Positions 16,600 through 25,797 are shown, counted from the stretch's first letter. The stretch: DNA of 64,000 nt from Methylobacterium sp. C25 (GCF_021352225.1 NZ_JAAUVI010000002.1:124001-188000); one strand, 5' to 3'. Numbers and translations: made by a program. The notes: generated by a model from the letters alone, not told the origin.

Positions 16600-17358
16600 C
16601 TACTGGAGCAGCGAAGGTTCGACGAAGCTTGCATCGGGGCGTTCCGCTGCCTCCGGCCGCTCGATCAGATCGTAGCCTTGGCTCAGCATGTCCCGCAGCC
16701 GATCGCGCGAATTGAACATCAGCACGTCGATGATCGACAGCCAGGGCACGAAGCCATGCTCGAACTGAGCGTAGGCCAATGGCTTCGAGCGCAGGAAGCG
16801 CAGTTGCATGCCCCACTCCGCGAAGGCCGGCGGATCATACAGATCGAGGCCGCCGATCGCGTTGACGTAGGTCGTCGCGCCGAGCCGCTCGCAGATGCCG
16901 ATCACCCTGTCCTGCTTGCGCAAGGTGGTCGTTCCCTCGACGGCCGAGGCAATTCGGATCGGCGTCGCGATCCCCAGGTGCCGGCAGGTCAGGACCAGCG
17001 TCCGGTGCAGATAGTCGAAGAGGTTCGCGGCGCGGTGAGGAAGCGTGGCTTCCAGCAGCGGCATGGTTTCGGAAAGATGGGGCGCGCGCCGATAGGCTTG
17101 CTGCAGTTGCGCCAGGAGCTTGTCGGCCGAAAACTCCGCCGAGACGTGACGGTCGACGATGTCGAGCGTGTCGGAATCCTTCTCGATCGGAAGGGTGAAG
17201 ATTACGGCCTCGCCATCGCGCAGGAAGCGATTGCGATTGATCCAGCCCTTCTTGGTGTATTTCGCCGTGTCGTAGACGACGAACTGATCCACGGCCGCAA
17301 TCAGCTGGAAGTAGCCAATATACGGAAACAGGTAAGGCTGCATGATCGCAACCTTCAT
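16600..17358 (-). CDS. WbqC family protein
   Basis: A 252-residue WbqC-like protein. The start MKVAIMQPYLFPYIGYFQLI is the family hallmark, followed by FVVYDTAKYTKKGWINRNR and later NAIGGLDLYDP. WbqC proteins occur in O-antigen and surface-glycan clusters next to DegT aminotransferases and are thought to act in amino-sugar modification, but the chemistry is not settled. I chose the ATG at 17358, which overlaps the aminotransferase stop (ATGA); another ATG lies two codons upstream. Its position in the cluster fits modification of an amino sugar made by the neighbouring aminotransferase. Confidence 0.9.
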   Translation of the reverse strand: MKVAIMQPYLFPYIGYFQLIAAVDQFVVYDTAKYTKKGWINRNRFLRDGEAVIFTLPIEKDSDTLDIVDRHVSAEFSADKLLAQLQQAYRRAPHLSETMPLLEATLPHRAANLFDYLHRTLVLTCRHLGIATPIRIASAVEGTTTLRKQDRVIGICERLGATTYVNAIGGLDLYDPPAFAEWGMQLRFLRSKPLAYAQFEHGFVPWLSIIDVLMFNSRDRLRDMLSQGYDLIERPEAAERPDASFVEPSLLQ

Positions 17359-18623
17359 GGGCATCTGATCCGGCCTATGATGCGCGCCAGGGCGCGCTCC
17401 TCGAGGTCTGGATAGATCGGAAGGCACAGGATCCGGTCGGCGGCCGATGCCGCGACAGGCAAGTTTTCGCGGCTCGCGCTTGGGAGGCCGCTGTACATCG
17501 GGAAGTCCGAGATCAGCGGGTGGAAGTAGCGTCTGGCGTGGAGGCCGTCGGCCTTCAAGACCTCGTACAATGCATTCCGATCGATGGGATATTCCGGATC
17601 GATCAGGATCGGGAAATACGAGTAGTTGGTGGCGCAATCATCAGCCGGGGCGAGACACCGGATGCCGGGAATGCCGGCCAGCTCCCGTCGATAGCGCGCG
17701 TCGATCACCCGCCGCTGATCGATGGCCGCATCGATGTGCCGGAGTTGGAGTAGCCCGAGCGCAGCGTTGAACTCGCTCATCTTGCCGTTGAGGCCGACGT
17801 CGATAACCGAGGTCTCGCTCTCGAAACCGAAATTCTTGAGCTTTTCGATCCGGTCCTTCATCGCGGCGTCGTGGCAGACGATCGCGCCGCCCTCGAACGT
17901 GTTGAACACCTTCGTGGCGTGGAAGCTGAGGACGGAAAGGTCGCCGTAGCTCAGCACGCTACGTCCACGATAGCTCACGCCGAAAGCATGGGCGGCGTCG
18001 TAGATCACCTTGAGGCCGTGCCTTCGGGCGATGGCCTCGATCGCCTCGATGTCGCAGGGCCGGCCGTAGCAGTGAACCGGCAGGATCGCGGTTGTCCGAG
18101 GCGTGATCGCGGCTTCAATGGCCGCGGGATCGAGGTTGAGCGTCTGCGGATCGATGTCCGCAAACACGGGAGTGAGACCGCTCCACAGCAGCGCATGCGA
18201 GGTCGCTACGAAGGAGTATGGGGTCGTGATGACCTCGCCCGACAGGTCGAGCGCGCGCAGGGCCATGATCAATGCCGAGGTCGCATTGTTCAACAGCGCG
18301 ACCTGCGGCACGCCGAGATGATCTCTGAGCCGCGCTTCCAACTCCTTGTGGTAGGGTCCGCCATTGCTGAGGACCCGGGTCTCCCAGATCCGGCGCAGCA
18401 GCGGCTCGAATTCCTCGAAGGGCGGCAGGTACGGGCGCGTGACGTAGACGGGCTCGTCGACGGCAGGTGTCGGAGCTGCGACCGCCTTCGTCTCGAAGGC
18501 CTGCGCGACCCCTTCCTCCAGCATCACCGCGAGCTCGCGGATGGTCTTCTGTCTGGGGGAACGGCGTCGGCTGACGCGCTCGGGCGGGGCGCCGTCCGTC
18601 GACCGAAGTGCGGCGCGGGACAT
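17355..18623 (-). CDS. DegT/DnrJ/EryC1/StrS family sugar aminotransferase
   Basis: A 422-residue PLP-dependent aminotransferase that aminates nucleotide keto-sugars. The fold-type I features are clear: LLNNATSALIMALRAL, TTPYSFVATSHALLW, AILPVHCYGRPCDI, YDAAHAFGVSY (Asp for the pyridine ring) and the Schiff-base Lys in SFHATKVFNTFEGGA. An N-terminal tail of about 60 residues is rich in Arg, Pro and Ala and lies outside the domain. The ATG at 18623 overlaps the stop of the TPR-OGT gene (TGATG). With WbqC and the methyltransferase it probably makes a modified amino sugar that the OGT-like protein could transfer. Confidence 0.93.
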   Translation of the reverse strand: MSRAALRSTDGAPPERVSRRRSPRQKTIRELAVMLEEGVAQAFETKAVAAPTPAVDEPVYVTRPYLPPFEEFEPLLRRIWETRVLSNGGPYHKELEARLRDHLGVPQVALLNNATSALIMALRALDLSGEVITTPYSFVATSHALLWSGLTPVFADIDPQTLNLDPAAIEAAITPRTTAILPVHCYGRPCDIEAIEAIARRHGLKVIYDAAHAFGVSYRGRSVLSYGDLSVLSFHATKVFNTFEGGAIVCHDAAMKDRIEKLKNFGFESETSVIDVGLNGKMSEFNAALGLLQLRHIDAAIDQRRVIDARYRRELAGIPGIRCLAPADDCATNYSYFPILIDPEYPIDRNALYEVLKADGLHARRYFHPLISDFPMYSGLPSASRENLPVAASAADRILCLPIYPDLEERALARIIGRIRCP

Positions 18624-20776
18624 CAGGGGTTTCCCGTGGCTGCGAGCCAACGCTGCCACATGGCTCGGAAGGCGTCGCCGATATCGGCGGCGAGGCGCTT
18701 CGGATCCATGAGGGCGCTCGAGAACATGCGCTCGCGCAATCCCGAGCGGATCGCGCGCAGCCGGGTGGGATCGCCTGCGAGCGCGAGTACCAGATCGACG
18801 TATTGCGCCGTCGTCTCGGCGATCAGCTCCTGTAGCCCGACGGCGCTGAGCACCAGCACCCCGGCGCGCGCAGGTGCATGCCTGCCGCCGAGCGTCACGA
18901 AGGGCACACCCATACAAAGAGTGTCGCAGCTGGTGGTCCCGCCCGAATAGGGGAAGGGGTCCAGGAGGATGTCGATGCGGTGGTAGAGCTCGAAGTAGCC
19001 GGAAGTGACTCTCGGGTGCAGATTCAGGCGGTCGAGCGGCAAACCGGCCTGTTCCAGCCGCGCCTCGATCCGAGCGCGCGTCCCGGGTTTGTCGACGTCG
19101 TTGATCACCATGAACAGGCGTGCATCGGGCGTCTCCCGAAGGATGCGTGCCCAGCATCCGAGCGCTTCGTCGCCGATTTTCTCGAAGCGGTTGAGCGCGC
19201 CGAACGTGACGAAGCCGTTGTCGTCGAACGGCATCCGGGCGCGGATGTCGGGAATGTCGGCCGGTGGCTGATAAGTGGCCGACACGCCCGGCAGCCTCCA
19301 GAGGGTCTCGGTATGGAGGTGTTCGGTCAGCCCTTCCGGATCGTGAAATCCGTCAGTGAGCCGGTAGTCCATCGCGGCCAGCCCGGTCGTGGCGGGATGC
19401 CCGATCCATGTCACCTGAATCGGCGCCGGCTTGCGGGCGAAGACCAGGAGTCGATGACCGCCGCTGTGACCCGAGAGATCGACGAGGATGTCGATCGCAT
19501 CGGCTTCGATGAGATCGGCTGCCTCATCGTCGTTGAGCCCGGCGATGTTGGCCCAGCCGTCGAAGAGCGTGCGCAGGCGAGCGGAGGTCTCGTCTTCGGC
19601 GACCCGCGCCATGTAGGCGCGGATGTGGAGCTGCGATCGATCCAGATGCGCCAAGCACGGCTCCAGGAACCGCGCGACGGCGTGGCCGAAGAGGTCGCTC
19701 GAAACGAAGCCGATCCTCAGTTGGCGGTTCGGATCACGATCATGAGCGAAGGGCCTCGTCCGGAGCGCGTGGTCGGCAAAGGTCGCGGCGTAGGTTCTCG
19801 CGTCCCGCGCATAGTCTTCCGGCGAAAAGCTCTCGGCATAGAGCTTGGCGAACAGCCGATTGGAATGCGCGTGCTGCATCGTGGGATCGAGCGAGAGGGC
19901 CTTGTCATAGGCCTCGATCGCGTTCGGCATCTCACCGAGCGTCTTCAACGCGACACCGAGATTCACGTAGGCGCCCGCGTAACTCGGATCGAGCGCGATC
20001 GCCCGTCGCGCATGCTCGATGGACCGTCCGATGTCCCCGTGCTTCGTAAGGACAGCCGCTAGGTTGGAATGCGCCATGGCGAGGTCCGGATCGAGCGCGA
20101 TCGCCTTCTCCTGGGCCGAGATCGACCCGACATCGTCACCCATCGTGTGCAGGAGCGTGCCGAGGGTCGTGAAGAAGGCAGCGCGTGTCGGATCCCGATA
20201 GATCGCGATGCCGAGGAGATCGAAGGCCGCCTGCAGGCGATTGGTGCGCGCGGCGATGACCCCGGCGTAATACGTCGCGTCAGCGTGGGTTTCGTCGAAG
20301 GCGATGACGAGTTCGAAGAACGACTCGGAGCGGACGAGATCGTCAGTGTCGTAAAGAGCGCGGCCCTTGCTATAGGCATCGTCGACAAACGCCTTCAGGA
20401 CGACGCCGACCTGTTCGGCCGAAAAGCCCTGCGTCTTGAATTTCTCCATCAGGGCTCGGGCGTCGCCAAGCCTGTTGGTCTCCGTCAGCATCGCCGCGAG
20501 TGCCAGCCAACAATCGGCGCGATCGGGCGCGCCTCTCAAGGCAGCCACGAAATGCTGGATGGCGGGCTCGCTCTTGCCGGTTTGTCGAGCAAGCATGCCC
20601 GCTTCGAAATGCCCGTCCGTGTGGAGCGGATCGGCGTCGAGAACGAGCTTCAGCCTGTCACGGGCCTTGTCGTAGCGGCCCTGTGCCCGATGTCTCGAGG
20701 CTTCCGAAACGAGGTGCTCGACCGCAAGCGCACCACGTGAACGCCTCATGGAGCGCGGTGCGCGGTGCTTCAACAT
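18623..20776 (-). CDS. TPR protein with O-GlcNAc-transferase-like C-terminal domain
   Basis: A 717-residue protein. Residues about 15-320 form tetratricopeptide repeats (for example AMAHSNLAAVLTKHGDIGRSIEHARRAIALDP followed by AGAYVNLGVALKTLGE). Residues about 350-700 match the bacterial OGT/SPINDLY catalytic region: LRIGFVSSDLFGHAVARFL, ILVDLSGHSGGHRLLVFARKPAPIQVTWIGHP, FGALNRFEKI and the SGGTTSCDTLCMGVPFVTLGG nucleotide-sugar loop. Such proteins transfer a sugar to Ser/Thr of target proteins, often flagellins or other surface proteins in bacteria. The start ATG at 20776 has an AAGGG-type Shine-Dalgarno. A perfect CtrA box is 43 bp upstream. It heads a coupled gene run. Confidence 0.88.
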   Translation of the reverse strand: MLKHRAPRSMRRSRGALAVEHLVSEASRHRAQGRYDKARDRLKLVLDADPLHTDGHFEAGMLARQTGKSEPAIQHFVAALRGAPDRADCWLALAAMLTETNRLGDARALMEKFKTQGFSAEQVGVVLKAFVDDAYSKGRALYDTDDLVRSESFFELVIAFDETHADATYYAGVIAARTNRLQAAFDLLGIAIYRDPTRAAFFTTLGTLLHTMGDDVGSISAQEKAIALDPDLAMAHSNLAAVLTKHGDIGRSIEHARRAIALDPSYAGAYVNLGVALKTLGEMPNAIEAYDKALSLDPTMQHAHSNRLFAKLYAESFSPEDYARDARTYAATFADHALRTRPFAHDRDPNRQLRIGFVSSDLFGHAVARFLEPCLAHLDRSQLHIRAYMARVAEDETSARLRTLFDGWANIAGLNDDEAADLIEADAIDILVDLSGHSGGHRLLVFARKPAPIQVTWIGHPATTGLAAMDYRLTDGFHDPEGLTEHLHTETLWRLPGVSATYQPPADIPDIRARMPFDDNGFVTFGALNRFEKIGDEALGCWARILRETPDARLFMVINDVDKPGTRARIEARLEQAGLPLDRLNLHPRVTSGYFELYHRIDILLDPFPYSGGTTSCDTLCMGVPFVTLGGRHAPARAGVLVLSAVGLQELIAETTAQYVDLVLALAGDPTRLRAIRSGLRERMFSSALMDPKRLAADIGDAFRAMWQRWLAATGNP

Positions 20777-20818
20777 TTCTCGGCCCTTGAGATGCCGTGT
20801 AGCGTAGGAAATTCATGG

Positions 20819-20833
20819 TTAATGGCGAGTTAA
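20819..20833. promoter_or_regulatory. Perfect CtrA-type box (TTAA-N7-TTAA)
   Basis: TTAA at 20819-20822 and 20830-20833 with exactly 7 bp between. It lies 43 bp upstream of the TPR-OGT start on the minus strand and 100 bp upstream of the tautomerase start on the plus strand. Either gene, or both, could be under CtrA control. Binding is inferred from the consensus. Confidence 0.6.
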
Positions 20834-20932
20834 TCCACTCGCCCACACGCGATCTTCGACCTCGACCCGTGCGTTTCTTGCTGGATGACTGGGAAGGCTA
20901 CGTCGAAGTCTGTGCCAATGCTGGAGAGCATC

Positions 20933-21316
20933 ATGCCCCTCGTTCGCATCGCCATTCCTGCCGGCAGGGACGCGGCGTTCGCGCAGATGCTGTCCGGTGG
21001 CATCCAGGACGCGATGATCGCGACGATCGACGTGCCAGCGGACGATTTCTTCCAGGTGCTCACCGAGCACCAGAACCACATGCTCAGGATCGACCCCGGC
21101 TATCTTGGCGTCTCGCGTTCATCCGAGGCGATCATCGTCGAGATCTTGATGCGGAGCGGGAGGACCGATGCGCAGAAGCGCGCGCTCTACCGGACCATCG
21201 TCGCGAACCTGGAGCGGCGCGGAAACATTCGTCCACAGGACGTGATGATCACGCTCCGCGAGAACGAGCGCATCGACTGGTCGTTCGGTGACGGCGAGGC
21301 CCAGATCGCCCCGTGA
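20933..21316 (+). CDS. Tautomerase family protein
   Basis: A 127-residue protein of the tautomerase superfamily (Tautomerase_2-like). Removal of Met exposes Pro1 (MPLVRIAIPAG), the catalytic base of the family. The sequence DFFQVLTEHQNHMLRIDPGYLG followed by AIIVEILMRSGRTDAQKRALYRTIV and DVMITLRENERIDWSFGDGEAQ is typical of larger members. The start is well set: GGAGAG is 7 bp before the ATG at 20933, and Pro must be residue 2. The frame continues upstream to 20885 without support. The substrate is unknown; relatives act on aromatic-degradation intermediates. Confidence 0.9.
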   Translation: MPLVRIAIPAGRDAAFAQMLSGGIQDAMIATIDVPADDFFQVLTEHQNHMLRIDPGYLGVSRSSEAIIVEILMRSGRTDAQKRALYRTIVANLERRGNIRPQDVMITLRENERIDWSFGDGEAQIAP

Positions 21317-21465
21317 AGAGTCGGCCCGCGACATTCCCGATTTGACAAGCCGCGCGGCCTAACCCACTTCTCCGCGGCGCGAGGCCCTGGCAGTTGCCGG
21401 GAGCGCACCTGCGCAACTCCTAAAAACAGGTCGTCGCGCCGAGGCTTCGTCAGGGGCAGAGGTAT

Positions 21466-24129
21466 ATGAAAGTCGTCGTCGTCGAGTCGCCGGCCAAGGC
21501 CAAGACGATCAACAAGTACCTCGGCAAGGACTATGAAGTCCTGGCCTCCTTCGGCCATATCCGCGACCTGCCGCCCAAGGACGGCTCGGTCGATCCGGAG
21601 GCCGACTTCGCGATGCTCTGGGAGCTCCAGGACAAGGGCTCGCAGCGGGTCTCGGAGATCGCCAAGGCGGTCAAGGGCGCCGAGAAGCTGATCCTCGCCA
21701 CCGACCCGGATCGCGAGGGCGAGGCGATTTCCTGGCACGTGGTCGAGGCGCTGACCGCCAAGAAGGTGCTCAAGGGCATCCCGATCGAGCGCGTGACCTT
21801 CAACGCCATCACCAAGTCTTCGGTCGATGCGGCGATGCGCAAGCCGCGCCAGATCGACCAGGCTTTGGTCGACGCCTATCTCGCCCGCCGCGCGCTGGAC
21901 TACCTCGTCGGCTTCAACCTCTCGCCGGTTCTCTGGCGCAAGCTGCCCGGCGCCAAGTCCGCCGGCCGCGTGCAGTCGGTGGCGCTCCGCCTCGTCGTCG
22001 AGCGCGAGATGGAGATCGAGCGCTTTAAGCCGCGCGAATACTGGTCGATCGTCGCGACGCTCGCCACCGCCGAGGGCGCGGTGTTCGAGGCGCGGCTGAC
22101 CGGCGCCGACGGCAAGCGGATCCAGCGACTCGATGTCGGCACCGGCGAAGAGGCCGCGCGCTTCAAGAAGGATCTTGAACTCGCGACCTTCGCGGTGGCC
22201 TCCGTCGAGGCCAAGCCCGCCAAGCGCCACCCGGCTCCGCCCTTCACCACCTCGACCCTGCAGCAGGAGGCCTCGCGCAAGCTCGGGATGGCGCCGGCGC
22301 AGACCATGCGCGTCGCGCAAAGGCTCTACGAGGGCGTCGATATCGGTGGCGAGACGGTGGGCCTCATCACCTACATGCGTACCGACGGCGTCGACATGGC
22401 GCCGGAGGCGATCCGCGACGCGCGCTCGGTGATCGGCAAGGAATACGGCGACCGCTACGTTCCGGACGTGCCGCGCAAGTACTCGGTGAAGGCCAAGAAC
22501 GCGCAGGAGGCCCACGAGGCCGTGCGCCCGACCGACATGGGCCGCCTGCCGAAGCAGGTCGCGCGCATGCTCGATCCCGAGCAGGCCCGGCTCTACGAGC
22601 TGATCTGGATCCGCACCGTCGCCAGCCAGATGGAATCGGCCGAACTCGAGCGCACCACGGTCGACATCACGGCCAAGGTCGGCCCCCGCACCATCGAACT
22701 GCGCGCCACCGGCCAGGTCGTGAAGTTCGACGGCTTCCTGACCCTCTACCAGGAGGGCAAGGACGACGAGGAGGACGAGGAGGGCAAGCGCCTGCCGCCG
22801 ATGAAGGCGGGCGATCCGCTCAAGCGCGAGCGCATCGCTTCGACCCAGCACTTCACCGAGCCGCCGCCGCGCTATTCCGAGGCCAGTCTCGTCAAGCGCA
22901 TGGAAGAGCTCGGCATCGGCCGGCCCTCGACCTACGCCGCCGTGCTGCAGACGCTGCGCGACCGTGAATACGTGAAGATCGAGAAGAAGCGCCTGCAGCC
23001 GGAGGACAAGGGCCGCCTCGTCACCGGCTTCCTGGAAAGCTTCTTCAAGCGCTACGTCGAGTACGATTTCACCGCCGACCTGGAAGAGCAGCTCGACCGC
23101 GTCTCGAACGCCGAGATCGACTGGCGCCAGGTTCTGCGCGACTTCTGGCGCGAGTTCTCCGCGGCGATCGACGGCACCAAGGAGCTGCGTGTCGCCGAGG
23201 TGCTGGAGGCGCTCAACGAGCTGCTCGGCCCGCACATCTTCCCGGAGAAGGCGGACGGCTCGAACCCGCGTGTCTGCCCGACCTGCGGCACCGGCCAGCT
23301 TTCGCTGAAGCTCGGCAAATACGGGGCCTTCATCGGTTGCTCGAACTATCCGGAGTGCAAGTACACCCGCCAGCTCGCGACCTCCGGCGTCGAGGGCGAA
23401 GGCGAAGGCACCTCGGAGGGCGGCCAGCCCGGCGTTCGCGTGCTCGGCGAGGACCCGAAAACCGGCCTGCAGGTGACCCTGCGCGACGGCCGCTTCGGCA
23501 CCTTCGTTCAGCTCGGCGAGCAAGCCGCCGAGAAGGATGCGGAGAAGCCCAAACGCTCCTCGCTGCCGCGTGGCCTGTCCTCCGGTGACGTCACCCTGGA
23601 GATTGCCCTCAAGCTGCTCGCGTTGCCGCGCGAGGTGGCGAAGCACCCCGAGACCGGCGAGCCGATCCTCGCCAGCATCGGCCGCTACGGCCCCTATGTT
23701 CAGCACGGCCGCACCTACGCCAATCTCGGCAAGGACGACGACGTGCTGGAGATCGGCGGCAACCGCGCCATCGACCTGATCGTCGCCAAGGAACAGGGCG
23801 GCGGCCGCGGCCGGCCGTCGAGCGATCCGGGCCGGGCGCTCGGCAAGGACGAGGCCTCGGGCCGCGACCTCGTGGTGAAGGCCGGCAAATACGGCCCCTA
23901 CGTCAGCGACGGCGAGGTCAACGCCACGCTACCGAAGACGATGTCCTCGGATTCGCTGACGCTCGCCCAGGCTATCGACTTGGTGAACGCCAAGCGCGCC
24001 TCGGGCGGCGGCAAGAAGGGTTCGGCGCGCGGGCGAAAGGCTCCGGCCAAGACCGCTGCCGCTGCGAAGAAGGCGCCCGCGAAAAAGGCCGCGGCCAAGA
24101 AGCCGGCTGCCAAGAAGGGCGCGAGCTAG
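21466..24129 (+). CDS. topA: DNA topoisomerase I (type IA)
   Basis: An 887-residue topoisomerase that relaxes negative supercoils. The Toprim domain starts at residue 1 (MKVVVVESPAKAKTINKYLG) and holds ILATDPDREGEAISWH. The active-site tyrosine is about residue 303 in ITYMRTDGVDM. A four-cysteine zinc finger is near residue 605 (CPTCGTG ... GCSNYPECKYT). Two glycine-rich C-terminal repeats with GRYGPYV and GKYGPYV follow. The last 45 residues are a Lys/Ala-rich tail common in alphaproteobacterial TopA, probably for non-specific DNA binding. The start has AGAGG close upstream. In relatives topA often sits near dprA; here it is about 12 kb away. Confidence 0.97.
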   Translation: MKVVVVESPAKAKTINKYLGKDYEVLASFGHIRDLPPKDGSVDPEADFAMLWELQDKGSQRVSEIAKAVKGAEKLILATDPDREGEAISWHVVEALTAKKVLKGIPIERVTFNAITKSSVDAAMRKPRQIDQALVDAYLARRALDYLVGFNLSPVLWRKLPGAKSAGRVQSVALRLVVEREMEIERFKPREYWSIVATLATAEGAVFEARLTGADGKRIQRLDVGTGEEAARFKKDLELATFAVASVEAKPAKRHPAPPFTTSTLQQEASRKLGMAPAQTMRVAQRLYEGVDIGGETVGLITYMRTDGVDMAPEAIRDARSVIGKEYGDRYVPDVPRKYSVKAKNAQEAHEAVRPTDMGRLPKQVARMLDPEQARLYELIWIRTVASQMESAELERTTVDITAKVGPRTIELRATGQVVKFDGFLTLYQEGKDDEEDEEGKRLPPMKAGDPLKRERIASTQHFTEPPPRYSEASLVKRMEELGIGRPSTYAAVLQTLRDREYVKIEKKRLQPEDKGRLVTGFLESFFKRYVEYDFTADLEEQLDRVSNAEIDWRQVLRDFWREFSAAIDGTKELRVAEVLEALNELLGPHIFPEKADGSNPRVCPTCGTGQLSLKLGKYGAFIGCSNYPECKYTRQLATSGVEGEGEGTSEGGQPGVRVLGEDPKTGLQVTLRDGRFGTFVQLGEQAAEKDAEKPKRSSLPRGLSSGDVTLEIALKLLALPREVAKHPETGEPILASIGRYGPYVQHGRTYANLGKDDDVLEIGGNRAIDLIVAKEQGGGRGRPSSDPGRALGKDEASGRDLVVKAGKYGPYVSDGEVNATLPKTMSSDSLTLAQAIDLVNAKRASGGGKKGSARGRKAPAKTAAAAKKAPAKKAAAKKPAAKKGAS

Positions 24130-24506
24130 TCGCTCGCCCCGGCGATCCCAGCCTGAGATGCGCGCGGCGGTCTCGAAGGGTCCTCCAGGCGGCTTCACGC
24201 AGACTGGATGATCCGTCGAGACCTGCGCTTCGCTTCGGCACGTCACAGGGTGAGGTTGTGTTTTGGATGGGCGCTTGCAGCGCCCTCCTCCGCCGAATAA
24301 CCTCGCAATCAGCATCACGAGTTGAGCCGACGCTCAACGCCAACCTGCCCTCCCGGTAAGGTGGCGCCCTCGCGAGAGCATTTTCGAGCGAAGTGGACCC
24401 CGGTTCGCGTGTAGAAAATGCGTCTTGGCAAACCAAGGGGATGCGGCCGGTCCGGCAATCAAAGGGACTTCGCCGTGCGTCAGTTCATCCGAATGGGACA
24501 GCGTAC
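24130..24506. repeat. Gene-free stretch with a probable degenerate dispersed repeat
   Basis: No convincing gene in 377 bp between topA and the aldolase. At about 24150-24192 (GCCTGAGATGCGCGCGG followed by GGTCTCGAAGGGTCCTCCAG) and in inverse orientation at about 24207-24260 (GTCGAGACCTGCGCTTCGC, then CGTCACAGGGTGAGGTTG) the sequence resembles the CCTCA...CTCGAAGG type of short dispersed palindromic repeat common in Hyphomicrobiales intergenic DNA. Family membership is from memory of the pattern and is not verified. Confidence 0.35.
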
Positions 24507-25559
24507 GTGGCCGAGATCCTCAAAGAGCAGCAATTCGCCAGCGACAACTATTCGGGGGTCTGCCCCGAGGCCTGGGCGGCGATGGAGCAGGCCAATGCGG
24601 GGCACGCACCGGCCTATGGCGCCGATGCCTGGACCCAGCGGGCGTCGGATGCCTTCCGCGCGCTGTTCGAGACCGATTGCGAGGTCTTCTTCGCCTTCAA
24701 CGGCACGGCCGCGAATTCGATGGCGCTGGCCTCGCTCTGCCAGAGCTATCACAGCGTGATCTGTGCCGAGAGCGCCCATGTCGAGACCGACGAATGCGGC
24801 GCTCCGGAATTCTTCTCCAACGGCTCGAAGCTGCTGGTCGCCCCGAGCGCTGACGGGCTGCTGACGCCGGCCTCGGTGCGCGCGGTGGCCGAGCGGCGCA
24901 GCGATATCCACTACCCGAAGCCGCGCGCGGTCACGATCACGCAATCCACCGAGACCGGCCGGGTCTATTCGATCGCGCAGCTTCAGGCTTTATCGGAGAC
25001 CTGCCGCAGTCTCGGCTTGCGCCTCCACATGGACGGAGCGCGCTTCGCCAATGCCTGCGCTGCGCTTCGACTGTCCCCCGCGGAGCTGACCTGGAAGGCT
25101 GGGATCGACGTGCTCTGTTTCGGCGGCACCAAGAACGGCATGGCGGTGGGCGAGGCCATCCTGTTCTTCGACCGGGCGCTGGCCGAGGATTTCGACTACC
25201 GCTGCAAGCAGGCCGGCCAGCTCGCCTCGAAGATGCGCTACCTCTCGGCGCCCTGGGTCGGGATGCTGGAGAGCGGGGCGTGGCTCCGCAATGCCGGCCA
25301 CGCCAATGCCTGCGCCCGCAGGCTCGCCGATGCGGTCTCGGACGTGCCGGGTATCGCCGCGATGTTTCCGGTGGAGGCGAACGCGGTGTTTCTCTCGATG
25401 CCGCCGGAGGTCCTCGACGCGCTGCGGCTGAAGGGCTGGCGCTTCTACACCTTCATCGGCGGTGGAGCGCGGTTCATGTTCGCCTGGGACACGGCGCCCG
25501 AGCGAGTCGATGCGCTGGCGCGCGACATTCGCGACTGCGCCGTTTTGGCGGCCGCGTGA
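24507..25559 (+). CDS. ltaE: Low-specificity L-threonine aldolase
   Basis: A PLP-dependent enzyme that cleaves L-threonine or L-allo-threonine to glycine and acetaldehyde. From the GTG at 24507 it is 350 residues, the usual length. The visible markers are QFASDNYSGVCPEAWAAM, the HAPAYG motif, FFAFNGTAANSMAL, HMDGARFANACAAL (Asp for the ring nitrogen) and the Schiff-base Lys in CFGGTKNGMAVGE. The frame stays open upstream to 24393 with an ATG at 24441, but that part does not resemble the family. In a methylotroph it could help interconvert glycine and threonine; that is inference. Confidence 0.9.
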   Translation: MAEILKEQQFASDNYSGVCPEAWAAMEQANAGHAPAYGADAWTQRASDAFRALFETDCEVFFAFNGTAANSMALASLCQSYHSVICAESAHVETDECGAPEFFSNGSKLLVAPSADGLLTPASVRAVAERRSDIHYPKPRAVTITQSTETGRVYSIAQLQALSETCRSLGLRLHMDGARFANACAALRLSPAELTWKAGIDVLCFGGTKNGMAVGEAILFFDRALAEDFDYRCKQAGQLASKMRYLSAPWVGMLESGAWLRNAGHANACARRLADAVSDVPGIAAMFPVEANAVFLSMPPEVLDALRLKGWRFYTFIGGGARFMFAWDTAPERVDALARDIRDCAVLAAA

Positions 25560-25602
25560 GCCGTGATGGCTTCGCCTGCAGCTCGCTCTGACGAGTGGGG
25601 AA

Positions 25603-25797
25603 TCAGACCAGATAGGTGATCGTCGCCGCCACGGCCGTCGCAACCGTGGCGATGGTGATCGTCGTGGGGGTCAGCAGCGACATGGCGCGGGAGGCCACCA
25701 CCTTCTCGACCTCCTCGGCGCAGCCGAAGGCTTGGCCGGCCGCCTGCTCCAGGCGCACGAGGGAGAGATGACGCGCTTGGGCGGCGGCGGTGGTCAT
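25603..25797 (-). CDS. Small hypothetical protein with C-terminal membrane helix
   Basis: A 64-residue protein from the ATG at 25797. The first 40 residues are soluble and helical (LEQAAGQAFGCAEEVEKVVASRA). The last 20 (TTITIATVATAVAATITYLV) form a Thr/Ala/Val-rich hydrophobic segment ending at the C-terminus, so it may be a tail-anchored or single-pass membrane protein. I do not recognise the family. It converges on the aldolase gene with 43 bp between them. Confidence 0.55.
   Translation of the reverse strand: MTTAAAQARHLSLVRLEQAAGQAFGCAEEVEKVVASRAMSLLTPTTITIATVATAVAATITYLV

Noticed and set aside
21187..23706. Very long open frame (839 codons) antisense to topA
   Set aside because: It has low-complexity Arg/Leu/Gly/His composition and no family similarity. 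It is the usual GC-rich shadow of a real gene whose motifs are all on the other strand.
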